Source: Linnemannia elongata (lineage: Eukaryota > Mortierellomycota > Mortierellomycetes > Mortierellales > Mortierellaceae). From it: a stretch of 64,000 bases of DNA. Below, piece after piece: positions 22,590 to 33,580 of the stretch. How positions within the stretch are numbered: position 1 is the stretch's first letter; every line of letters starts with the position of its first letter. The notes under the pieces were generated by a model. It was not told the DNA's origin, searched no databases, and saw only the letters and a program-made list of their open reading frames with translations. The position numbers and the translations under genes were made by a program. The stretch lies in the NCBI GenBank assembly GCA_036320915.1, contig JAXBDG010000009.1:372001-436000 (forward strand). Reading direction: 5' to 3'.

Positions 22590-24893
22590 GCTTTTCTTTA
22601 CTGCTTTCTTTGTTTGCCCTACTCTCTGTTTTTCCTTTCCGCTTTGTCGGTGTTTTGTATTTTTTTTCACTTACAAATAATATAGCAACGAATCCAAAAT
22701 TTTGTCATGACCGATGCTTGATTGTTATTGATGCTCTTGTTCTTGAATTCACGCATACTCGTTGGTAAGTATCAATCAAAAGCATGCAAAAGCAAAATGA
22801 TGTTATGGGTTTCTTTGAGTAATTAGTCGTCCTTGTCCTTTGACCCTGTACCTGTCCCCAGGCCATGTCTCATATCGCATGGTTGAGAGGTTTCGAGAGC
22901 ATGGAAGCCTCAGAAGGCTCTGTCTCATCCTCCTTACGTCCTTCTTTTAAGCCCTTTATTACAGCACAGTGAAGTTTTCTTGATCGTGCGAGTTGCGAAG
23001 TGCTCTTTTGGGCTAAAGAGAAGATAGAAAGATTCGAGACATGAACAGGGTAAAACTTTATTCGATCCGTGGAAATCCCGGAAACCTGATCTAATTATTT
23101 TTTTTTTTTTTTTTAAGGAACGCGGGAAGGGAGGGAAGGGAGAGGGAAAGGGAAAGGGAAAGGAGTTCTATCAGATCTTCCCTTTCTTATTCACTTGTGA
23201 TGGAAGGAAAGGGAAGAGAGTGGGAGGGAGGGGAGGTTTCTTTTGGAGTCGTCAGCAAAGACTTGGAGTGAGTGGAGGTTGGTCCGTTGTTTATTTTCGT
23301 TCATTCCTTCCTGCGTTTCTTTTTCTTTGAGGTAGGGGCTTGATTATATTTCTATTTTTTGTCGATGAGACGTAGGTTGCCGTCATGAACACCACACGAT
23401 TAAGAGTTACAAGGACCCCACCGACCTACACGGACGTAAATCCAACTTCGACTGAAAGGGAGGGAAGGGCTGGAGGCGCACAGATTACCACAAAGAAAAA
23501 GGCAATATGCAAAACCAAATGAACGTACAGACAATCGAGATAAACATCAGACGAGCAAACTTACCGAGGATTTGCCCAAAAATAATTCTCCATTTTCTTA
23601 AATACTTTGTGGCACGAGGGAAGCAGAGCATTTTTTTTTAAGGCAAGACGGAGGGGGGGGATCGTCTAGAATGCACCACAGACCAATTGCTTAGTGGTAA
23701 TGCTAAATAGGGGTAAACGCTGAAAGTAGGGGAGGGAGGAAAAACCATTCCACTTGTTCCGAAGGATACATTGCTTCCTTTGCACGATTCCCGTTTAGTT
23801 ATTTAATGAAGTGAACCACTTCTGTTGTTGGTGGTGGTTTTTGTAGAGTTGAGTGCATGTGTATTCGTACAATGGACAATGAACTAACGTGAAGGTGAAA
23901 AGGCCTTTGAATAGTGTTTCATTGAAAGTTGAGACGTGGGGAGGCTGTGTTAGATTGTAAACCCTGGAAAAAAGTGGGATCGAGTGTGCATTTGAATTGA
24001 GACCTTCGAGGGTTTTCTTTGTCTGTCGGCAGGTAGGAAGAGAGCACTTTTTCTCTTTCAATCGAGGATGTGGTAGGGATACAATGTAAAGTAAGGGACC
24101 CGACTCGACTTACTTTGAAGAGGTCCAATGCAAGGAGAAAAAGAGGGCTCGCAAAAGGTGTTTTTTTGGATCATTCCAGAGACAATGAAAAAGGGGCGTA
24201 TGGTGGTACTTTCTGTCTACTTGTGGCGGTTATTTGTTATCGTTACCAACGACAATCGTAGGGTTAGAGTGGGTGCCGAGTCGCTTATGTTCCCTATTGT
24301 CGCCTTGCCTCGCAATAAGAAAAAAACGTTTATATATGTGGGCGTGGATTGTCACTTTTTTTTATTTTTTTGTCTCCCTTTTCCTTTTTCCCTTTTTCTT
24401 TTTTCTTTTATTAATACTTTTCTTCTCTAGACTAGACAAACCCTGACTTGGCCCTGCCCCTGCTTAGCTTCGCTGTTGTAACGGTCCCCACTTCCGCTCC
24501 CTTTGTTCGTTTTATTTTTACTTGCATCATCAGCATCACCCCTCTTTACTCCCTTTCCTTCCTTTCGTCTTCCCTTGTCTCTTTCTCTCCTTTCCCGTCT
24601 TCACACTCATCTTTCATCTCATTCTTTAACGACCCCTGTCTTCTTCATAGTCTCTTCTTCCTTCTTCTTCTCTTCTCCTCTCTCTCTCCTCCCACTCTAC
24701 CATCCCTTAAACACCTCAGCCCTCATACCCACCCCATCCTCCACCATCACTCTCATCCTTACCTCATCCTCTTGACCCACTTCCACCTAACCCTATACCT
24801 CTTTAGCATCCTATTCTCTTTCATATATATACCGATCCTTCCTCCGCCAAATCCAACAACACCCACTCACCCATCCAACAAACAAAGCCAACC
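22590..24893. other. gene-free stretch upstream of the first CotH gene
   Basis: 2.3 kb without a supportable gene. It holds an A/T run at about 23098-23114, followed by GGGAAA-type purine repeats (23125-23165). From about 24345 to 24893 the plus strand is almost pure pyrimidine, which makes long but meaningless Ser/Leu/Pro reading frames. This pyrimidine block is the promoter and leader of the CotH gene. Confidence 0.65.
24824..24831 (+). promoter_or_regulatory. candidate TATA box of CotH gene 1
   Basis: TATATATA about 63 bp before the ATG at 24894, within a long CT-rich tract. Position and context fit a core promoter; no transcript start is known. Confidence 0.45.
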
Positions 24894-27345
24894 ATGAAAT
24901 TCCTATTCGGCTTGGCCGCCCTATCTTCGGCGGCTCTCGCTCAAAGTAAGTCCACTCCTTGACCACCTCCTCTACCTCTCTCATCGATTTCACTTCTACC
25001 CCCTACCACCCTCCTTGTCAATTTCATCCTACACACGCGCGTGCACTCTCTCCCCCTCCCTGGTCCACATACATACCATTTCAATCGTCCATGTCGCCTT
25101 GTCCTTCTTATTTCGTCCACACCATCTATTTGTCCTCGTCCTACCATCTCGCACCTTCTGCAGCTATTACCCCATCCATATCACACATGAAACTATCCCT
25201 TCTATCGTCTTAACCCTAACCCTATCCTTCCCACCCATCCATCCTTCTATCTCCCTGATTATTCATCTATCAAAGTCACGTTCAATGTCGTGGGTTACCC
25301 ATCGGTCTCCTCAAACACATTCGGAGTCTCTATCGACGGCACGATCACAAAGCTGAATGCCGGCGAGGAGACCTTCCCTGTCTGGACAGGCGTCGTCCCT
25401 ACTGCTACATCCGCCGTTCAGTATGCCTACGTCGAGCTCAACGCCGCCGGCGTCGCCGTCAAGACCGAGCCCTTTGTCCGCAAACTCATTAACGCGACCC
25501 ACACCCGGACCGAGAACGAGTTTTTTGAGCGCCAAACTACCACCTGGGAACTTCCCAAGCTCCCTTACACCTACTTGGCGACTTATCCCTCCAAGACCAA
25601 GGCCTTCAAGCAGAAGCAGATTGCTACCATCCATATTACGGCCGATGTTGCCGAGATGAACGAGATGAACACCAACCCCAAGGGCGACAAGGACTACCGC
25701 GTTACCTTCCGCTTCATCAACGCCGACACCATTTACACCCAGAAAAACATCACCCTACAGACTGCTGGAAAGTCGTCCAAAGAGCACTCGAAGCAGTCGT
25801 TCAAGTTCAAGTTTGATACCGATTACAACCAGACCTTCTTCTCCCGTCCCAACATCAAGCTGCGTTCGATGGTCCAGGACCCTACCATGATCCGTGAGAA
25901 GTTGTATATTGATGTCCTCAACTCGGTCGGTGTCCCTACCCAGCAGGGTGCTTGGGTTCGTTTGTTTGTCAACAACAAGGCTTATGGTCTTTATTTGATG
26001 GTCGATGATATCAAGAAGTCTTTCCTCAAGCAGACTGTCCATGCTGGTGATCCCCTTGTTGCGCGCGGTAACCTTGTCCAGGTACTTAATTTTTTGATTC
26101 ACGCGACTTTTTGTTAACGCGTCTTCTACGCACGTCCATATTGTTTTGTGTCCCCCCTTGTTTTGCATGAGTGCGCTGTACGCGAATGAAATTGTCTATT
26201 GACTCAACGTGTCCACCCCTCTTTCCTTGTCTCATTCCTTACTGTTCTCTCTCTCTCTCCTTTCACCGGTCCTCTCCTTTCTTCCTCCCCCCTTCTTGCC
26301 CCTCTCTCTCTCTAATGCTACAAAAACAACAAAATCTCCCCCCACACAACAGATGAACGCACCAGCAGCTGGCCAGTACGCGGATCTGGTCTACAAAGGG
26401 CCCACCTCGGCTGACTATTGCCCTTTCTGCTACACCGTCCAGAACGAGGGCCTCAGCCCCCTCACCGAACCCATGCAGGAGCTTATCGCCTTCATGAAGG
26501 ACCTCCAAGACTTCAACCCCACCACCAACCCCGACCCCATCGGCTACTGGAACAACACCCGCCTCGACCTCGACGGCTTCCTCCGCAGCATGGCTCTCGA
26601 GTACCTCATGGGCGGCTTTGACATGTACTGGATGTCTGGTTCAAACTACTTTATGTACAGGAACCCCTCTTTCGGTCCCGCCGGAAACGGTGGTAAATGG
26701 CAGTGGCTCCCTACCGATATGGATGGTACTTTCGGTTCTGGATACCCTACCTCGTCCCTGCCCTCATACAAGAACAACACCAACTTTGCCGTCCGTGGTC
26801 AGCGCCCCCTCGTCCAAAAGCTGATCCTCGAGAACCCACAGATCAACGCCAAGTTTGAAGAGATCCTCAAGGAGATTGTCTCGACCGTCTTCAAGCCCGA
26901 GGCTATGAACCCCCGCGCCCAGGCCTACCACCGCATGTTGTCTGTCGATGCCAAGTGGGACACCTCCCTCATCCGCCAGAGCCCCGGTCTGATCAATAAC
27001 AACTTTACGTTCGACGACTTTAACAACAACTTGAACCAGGTCACCAAGAACATGCAGAGCGGTGTCTTGCCCTGGATCGCCAACGCGTCAGCCTTGGTCG
27101 CCAAGGAACTGGGTTTCACCATCCCCGCTGGTGTTGTTGATCGTGTGGCCCCACCACCCAAGAAGGGTGATCAGGGTAACCCTGAGGATGAGGAGGATGA
27201 TGTCCCCGGTTCTGATGGTCAGGGTGGAAACGGTGGTAACGGCGGTGGTGGGTCCAACTCTGCTGCGTCCGGACATGTCGCCATGGGTGCCGTCATGCTC
27301 CAAGTCGTCGTAGTCTCCTCCTTTGCCCTTGGTCTCCTGCTCTAA
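24894..27345 (+). CDS. secreted GPI-anchored CotH-kinase-family protein, paralog 1
   Basis: Exons 24894-24945, 25276-26081 and 26353-27345 give 616 aa. Exon 1 codes for a signal peptide (MKFLFGLAALSSAALAQ). The CotH domain follows: SGKSSKEHSKQSFKFKFD, RPNIKLRSM, the REKLYID block, YGLYLMVDDIKKSF, and a catalytic region with SGSNYFMY and WLPTDMDGTFG (D408 and D410). The C-terminus has an acidic, Gly-rich linker and a hydrophobic tail after a small-residue stretch, typical of GPI attachment. Bacterial CotH is an atypical protein kinase of spore coats; in Mucorales, CotH proteins are cell-surface proteins, some acting as host invasins. The 16-residue invasin peptide described for Rhizopus CotH3 was not recognised here. 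A CPFC motif (Cys309, Cys312) is unique among the three paralogs. Kinase activity is inferred only. Confidence 0.9.
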
Positions 27346-28287
27346 GGAGTGGGATGGACGTGAAGATGCATACGCACACACACGACCACTAGTGATTTTT
27401 TTTAGAATTCATGCTTTTCCTTTCCCAATCCTTTCCGTTCTTTACTTGTCTCCTTTTGAATATCACCCTTCTTGACACTCCGGAGACGGGTGAACGGACC
27501 GGCTTTCCACTCCCTTTCCCTCTTTTTTCATATCCAGCGCCCGCAGAATCACGATCGTGTATTTTTATCCTCTCCTTCCCTCCTTCCTTCCTTTCTTTCT
27601 TTTCCCTAAAAATACAAAGAAACAATATAACGAACAATAAAAGAAAAAAAAAACTAGCACATGCAAAAAAAAAAAAATCACTCTTATCAGTCCACCCCTT
27701 TAGAACACATTCGCTTTTTTTATTCTACGCCATGACATGTAATCGTTTTTTCTCTGGATTGAAAAGAAGTGTCGTTTGGAAGAAAAGGTGAGCATCAATG
27801 CAAACTTCAGCCCTAGAGTGATGAAGACAAGAAAAGAGGGATTGGTGGGGGGGGAGGGGCTGAAGTGAGGTGAACCGAAGGTGGAGATTGATTTTCCATT
27901 GATGATGAAGATGATAATGACGATGATGAAGAAGGCATAGCCCATCCGTCGGAAGGTTTTTTACCGGGTACCCAATTAGCTCCGTCATTGCTTATATAGA
28001 TAGGATTGTGCGGTCAGTCGGTCGATCAAAAGTTATAAAGGTTGGTGCTAGCTCGCTCTGTAAGCCCAAAGAGCTTTTTTTTTTCTCTTTATTGCCATGG
28101 CACGGAGACCGACGATGAAAGGAAGAAAGAGGGACCCTATTTCGTCCATGTTGTGGTCGGAGGGGGTAGGGGAGGGGAAGCAATGAACGGATCAAGTGCG
28201 TGTATGAGAGAAAGAGTGAGTCTTTAAATGCAGTAACGGCAGATAATGATTGGATGAACGGGTGATGAAAAATGAACAAAAATTATT

Positions 28288-28288
<1 letters not shown>

Positions 28289-28319
<31 letters not shown>
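28289..28319. repeat. 31-base poly-T run
   Basis: Uninterrupted T homopolymer in the CotH intergenic spacer. One of several long T or A runs in the island; the exact length is likely unreliable. Confidence 0.85.
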
Positions 28320-28320
<1 letters not shown>

Positions 28321-28651
28321 GTTCAGGGGCAGGGACAATCAACAAAGGAGAATATCGCTCTCATGAATGATCAAAAAATGAATGAAAAGAAGGAAAAGAG
28401 GAAGAGTTTGATCTAATTTTATCGAACGACGAACGACGAACAACAACGGATGAAATGGAGTCTCGAAGCGCAAAGGCATCTTTCTATGTTTGCACCTTGG
28501 CATTGGACATTGGGTCTTGGGCCCCTGGGTATTCGGCATTGTTAATGTGCAACGTTAGACTGGCACCCTTGAATCACTTGCTTCGTATTGTCTCTCTCTC
28601 TCACACTCACACTCATACTCACACAAGTGGGCACACGACAGGTCACACTTG

Positions 28652-28699
28652 ACAAGACACACCACAAGACACACGACAAGACACACGACGAGACACACG
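28652..28699 (+). repeat. 12-bp minisatellite, four units (ACAAGACACACG)
   Basis: Four head-to-tail 12-bp units at 28652, 28664, 28676 and 28688, differing by one base in units 1 and 4. Unit junctions create CACACGAC at 28670-28677 and 28682-28689. A further CACACGAC lies just upstream at 28632-28639. Confidence 0.9.
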
Positions 28700-29194
28700 A
28701 ATCACCAAAAAGAAAACGTCAGCGCCTTTGTAAGGTGGTGAATGTGGCCCGGGTACACATCTTCATCAATGGTGAGATTGATCAAATTGAAAATATAGTC
28801 GGGCAGTTGGTCAGTCAAGATAAAAAAAAGGTACGTTTGCACCTACCGGGGTGTTTTCTTTTTGCGCCGGCCCTTGGCCGTTTTATCTTTGACACAAAAA
28901 TAGTTCCTGGCTCTTGACTCTTGTTCTCATTTTTATCGACTTCGTTTACCCACCGCCCACCTCGTTCTTTTTTTTTTTTTTTTGCCATTCTCCCTTGAGT
29001 GAACTGCAAGCAAATAGCCCCGTCAATCTCAGAGTGATGTACGCCCACTCGGATTGGTCCAATTACTACGGCGCCTAAAAAGAGAACAATAGACAAAAAA
29101 AGACAAAAAAAGAAAAAAAGAAGAGGAAGATGAAGGTGTTAGAAGTCGTGTGCCTGGATCCTTCCAAATAGAGTCTGGATCGACTGATTCGGTC

Positions 29195-29195
<1 letters not shown>

Positions 29196-29226
<31 letters not shown>

Positions 29227-29248
29227 GATGTGAGAGTGTGTGTGTGTG

Positions 29249-29287
<39 letters not shown>

Positions 29288-29302
29288 GTGTAAGTGTGTG
29301 TA
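29196..29302. repeat. poly-T run followed by TG microsatellite
   Basis: A 30-base T run (29196-29225) followed, after a short gap, by TG repeats interrupted by a TATATA segment and single-base changes. Non-coding. Confidence 0.85.
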
Positions 29303-30185
29303 TACTGCTCTCTTTTTTTTCTTTTTCTCGTTGCTTGCAGGTCCCGGCTAATTAAAGCCAGGGCGAGGGGAAGTGAGTGAGCAAGGCCAGGATTACATGG
29401 ATAGGGGTTGTGCGTTGTACATCCGAGACGGAACGACGACAAAGACAGCGCAACGACCAACAACAAGCAGATGATGCCAGAGTGAGAGGGATCAACAAAG
29501 CCAGAAATATAGGGGGAGGAACAAGGTAAAATCATAGAGTAGAACAGGAAGGAGGAAAAGGAAGAACCACTATTCTCACAATACCAAGCAGCTAGTATTG
29601 CTTGATGCATGGATGATCTTATCCCTGTTAAGCAAGGCTACGATGCTAATAATAATAAGAATCATGTACACATGCCCCCAGCCCCTCATCCTCGGCGTTA
29701 GTGTCCCTCTCTCCTCAACAGTATTCTTATACACTTTTATTGATAGTAATAGATACCTCTTGGCTATTCACGGCAGTGTCTATGGAACTAATGGGTAGAG
29801 AAACGTCTTCAAGGTGTCTTTGAACCCAGTCCAGGCGCAAAAAGTTTTCCATTCTCCGTTTTGATTCATTCTCTGTGCGAATTATATCCACAGCAATTCC
29901 CCGTTCTCCTGTAACATAACTTGTCGACTCTTCGCCCTTGCACTTTATACTTCCTTCGATCCTATATATAACAGTGCCTGTTGTCTTTTTTTTCACTTCT
30001 TCCCTCTTTTCTTTTCTTTTTGTTTTTCTCATTGTCCTGCACCGCCTTTCCTCTCATTTAGTCAGTCCCCCTTCCATTTGTTCTTTTTTTTCCCCCTTCT
30101 GAATACGGCCTTCCAATTGCATTTGTTCCATAAACTCATCTTGTCTGCGCCCTTGGTTCAACCATTACACACCCATCTACGAATT

Positions 30186-30193
30186 TATATATA
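30186..30193 (+). promoter_or_regulatory. candidate TATA box of CotH gene 2
   Basis: TATATATA about 160 bp before the ATG at 30355, followed by a CT-rich leader as in CotH gene 1. A second TATATATA-like site near 29961 is an alternative. Confidence 0.4.
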
Positions 30194-30354
30194 ACCGTTA
30201 CGACCCATCCTACGTCCCCAATCTCTTCGTCTCTTCTTTTCCTATCCTTTATCCATCTTTACGCCTCTTTCTTCCCTTCTCTTCATCTTCTATAGCAGCT
30301 CCCACTCCACTCTCATTCATCTTTCCCTCTTTTCACTCTACTTTAATCTCAAAA

Positions 30355-33300
30355 ATGGTGCGCGTCTTTGCCTCTATGGCAGGTCTGCTCACCCTGACCT
30401 CTGCCGCCCTTGCGCAAAGTAAGTCTCCATCTCCTATCTTGAAGCATTTCCCTACAGACACCTACACCATCCTGCCTTCTACCACCACAACACCACACAC
30501 CCCTCCACTCCTTGAGCAGCCAATCATCTAACTCTCTCTGCCAACAACTCAGTCAAAGTACATCATAACTCCTTCCTCCTTGCCTCCTTCTCCACCATCC
30601 CCTTTCCTAAATCTTTCCGGCGAGGATGATGATTTACTCTCATCTTGTTCGCATATCTTATCGTGCCCATTGAACGTGTCCTTGGATCTTTGGGATCGCA
30701 GAAGATAAAACTTGTCTTTTCTTTACTTTCCCTTGTCCCTTCCTTCTTTCTCTCCCCTTCTTGCGCGTTTTCTCTTTACATCTCTCCCCCCTCTCACCCT
30801 TCGAAAATGTCGCCCAGAAGCATTTTTTTTCTACTCTGAATATGGTTACTGTTTTGCCATAGTTCAGCATGCACGTGGGAAGTCGATCCCTTGTTTAAAG
30901 AGAATGGAAGGTTGCCGTGCACGCAAAAAATGGAGCAAGGGCCTATTCTTGCGCTCAGCTTAGAGCGAAACCATGCATTCCTTGTTTCTTGTTTCGAATG
31001 CGACTCGGCACTGCACTGACCCCCTTGTCCTCTCGGCTTTTTCAGAAGAAGAGGGGGGCTGGGCCCAGGAAGCTGAAGAACCAGTATACAAGAGGGGGAA
31101 GGGTAGGAAGCAAGGGAGGGAAGTGTGTGTTGGGGGTGGGGCCTGGACAGGTTTCTTTCCTTTAAGGGCACTTGCAGTTTTCTTTTTGGTCTCGCATGCA
31201 TCTATACACACGACCAAGATGCAGTGCCTCCTCATATTTTCTTATCCTTTACTCTACACGCACACACGACCAACACACACGACCAAGCGACGAAATTCCA
31301 TTACACATACGCACACGACACATACACACGACCACTTTATTCTTCCTCTATCAGTGTAGTTTATCCCCGGTCCGTTGTATATTCCACCCCTGGTCTGGAA
31401 GACGGCGAGGCTTAAAGGACAACAAAGTGAATGTCAACAAACGACAAAAGGGATAAAAAAAAAGAGGGCTCTGAATAATTTTCTTCTAGGGTAGGGAGGG
31501 CCAGATGTTTACCCAAATTGATCGGCTCACACACAGCCCATTCCTCCTCACGCACCCCCACCCTTCTCTGTCCAACTGACATCCTATTGCTCAATTTGTT
31601 TATTTTGTCCTAAAGGACAATTATTAACAATGTGCATCACACATACTCACCAAAATTGCCCCTTTTCCCTCCACATCTCATCCAATCATATGTATAGTTA
31701 CCTTCAACGTGGTCGGCTATCCTTCAGCTGCCACAGGCTCCTTCGGTGTCTCAATCAATGGTCAGATCACAAAGCTCACTGCCACCGAAGACACCTTCCC
31801 CGTCTTCTCTGGTGTCGTCCCCACTGCCACATCCTCTGTCCAATACTCCTACGTCGAGCTTGATGCTACCGGTGCTCCCGTCAAGACTGAGGCCTTTGTC
31901 CGTCAACTCCACAACGTCACTGCGACTCATTCTTATAACGAGTTCTTTGAGCGTCCCACCACGAAATGGACCCTCCCCCCTGTCCCTTACACCTACCTCG
32001 CTACCTGGCCATCGTACACCAAGGTCTTTGACGACGATGAGATTGCAACCATTCACGTCACTGCCGACGTAGCCCAGATGGCGGCCTTGATCGCCAACCC
32101 CCAGAACGATACCAAGACCGATATCCGGGTCACTTTCCGCTGGATCGATCACAACGATATCTACACCCAGCATAACATCTCATTCACAAACTCTGGAAAG
32201 TCGTCCAAGGAGTTCCAAAAGCAGGCCTACAAGTTCTCCTTCGATACCGATTACAATCAGACTTTCTACAGTCGCCCCAACATCAAGCTGAGGTCTGAGG
32301 TGTCCGATCCCACGATGTTGAGAGAGAAGACTTATATTGATCTGTTGAACTCTGCTGGTATCCCTACCCAGCAGGCGCAGTATGTGAGGTTGTTTATTAA
32401 CAACCAGCCGTTTGGATTGTATATGATGGTCGATGATATCAAGAAGTCGTTCGTCAAGCAAACCATCCATGGTGGTGACCCCTCTGTTATTCCCGGCTCT
32501 ATGGTCCAGGTATACTCTCGTTTTTTTTTTTTTTTTTTTTTTTGTTTTTTTGTTCTCGCCTTCCTTTGTCTTTTGTCCTTGCCGTTCATTTGTGTGACCG
32601 ACATGTTGTCTGACATATTTTTTTTATCCATCTCCCTGCAAAAAAAGATGAACGCCCCATTGGTGACACTGCAGGCTGACCTGATCTACAAGGGTCCCAC
32701 AAACGCCTCCTACGATGCCTCAGTCTATGCACCAGTCGTTCTCGGCAACAACCCAGTCACCGACTACCTCCAGCAACTCATCGCCTTCATGAAGGACCTC
32801 CAAGACTACAACCCCGCCACAACCCCCGATCCCGTCGGATACTGGAACAACACCCGTCTCGACCTTGACGGATTCCTCCGCAACATGGCCCTCGAATACC
32901 TCGCAGGTGCTTATGACAATTACTGGATGTCTGGTTCCAACTACTTTATGTACTTCAACCCCAAACTCGGTGCCTCTGGAAAATGGCAGTGGATCCCCAC
33001 AGATTTCGATGGAACTTTTGGAGACGGCTACCCAACTGCTACTCAATCCAGCTACCAGACCTGGGTTGACCTCAAGACCTACGACCACCCCCTGATCTCA
33101 AAACTCATCCTCAACACCCCTGCCATCAACGCCTTGTTCGAAACAACCCTCAAGGAACTCATCCAAACCGTCTACAAGCCCGAGGCGCTCTTCCCCCGTA
33201 TTATGGCCTATAACCAAATGCTCCTCGTCGACTACACCTGGGACGTCTCTATTAACCGTACCGGCCCTGGAAAAGTCAATGGTTACACGGTTGCGGATTT

Positions 33301-33580
33301 CAACAATAACTTGGTGAACATGACCAAGGATATGAGTTACTCTGTCAAGGGCTGGATCACGGATATGTCCAACTCTGTGTCCACGGCGTTGAAGTTTACG
33401 ATCCCTGCTGGAGTTGCTAACAGGGTCGAGCCTCCACCCAAGCCTACCAAGGATGATGGCAAGAACAAGGGTGGTAATGCTTCAGGTGGCAAGAATGGTG
33501 CTGCTGGTTCTGTTGTTGCTAGTACGGGATTGGTAGCGGTTTTGGTCGGTGTTGCCTCTTTGGTTTCTCTCTTGCTGTAA
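30355..33580 (+). CDS. secreted GPI-anchored CotH-kinase-family protein, paralog 2
   Basis: Exons 30355-30418, 31698-32509 and 32648-33580 give 602 aa. Exon 1 codes for a signal peptide (MVRVFASMAGLLTLTSAALAQ) and ends at the same codon phase as in the other two paralogs. Intron 1 is 1279 nt. The CotH core is conserved: SGKSSKEFQKQAYKFSFD, RPNIKLRSE, LREKTYIDLLNSAGIPTQQ, FGLYMMVDDIKKSF, SGSNYFMYFNP, and WIPTDFDGTFG with D411 and D413. The tail is Gly/Asn/Lys-rich and ends in a hydrophobic segment (GLVAVLVGVASLVSLLL), a GPI-type signal. Intron 2 starts with a long T run after the donor and has its acceptor exactly before MNAP, matching paralog 1. Cell-surface function is inferred from family knowledge. 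Confidence 0.9.
31207..31332 (+). repeat. cluster of five CACACGAC octamers inside CotH-2 intron 1
   Basis: Same-strand copies start at 31207, 31263, 31276, 31312 and 31325. Two adjacent pairs are spaced exactly 13 bp. Four of the five continue as CACACGACC. Between the copies the sequence is CA-rich but not otherwise repeated. Confidence 0.85.

Larger units (their letters stand above)
27346..30354. other. gene-free spacer between CotH genes 1 and 2
   Basis: 3 kb with no supportable gene. Just after the CotH-1 stop lies one CACACGAC (27379-27386). Further on come a 31-base T run (28289-28319), a 12-bp minisatellite (28652-28699) with more CACACGAC copies, a 30-base T run (29196-29225) and TG repeats to about 29302. 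The last 450 bp are pyrimidine-rich leader and promoter of CotH gene 2. Confidence 0.65.

Noticed and set aside
24448..24897. 149-aa plus-strand frame just before CotH gene 1
   Set aside because: Almost pure pyrimidine DNA with Ser/Leu/Pro/Phe residues. It overlaps the candidate TATA box and runs into the signal-peptide ATG in another frame, so it is leader and promoter DNA.
28588..28917. 109-aa plus-strand frame with repeated DKTHDKTH-type peptides
   Set aside because: The peptide repeat is the 12-bp minisatellite read in frame. There is no promoter, splice or family evidence for a protein.
29145..29152. Reverse-strand copy of the octamer (GTCGTGTG)
   Set aside because: A single isolated inverse copy without spacing partners. 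I do not count it in the array, though it should enter any formal statistics.
31125..31456. Thr/His/Arg-rich frames over the CotH-2 intron
   Set aside because: They are translations of the CACACGAC and CA-rich repeats inside an intron, with no independent support.
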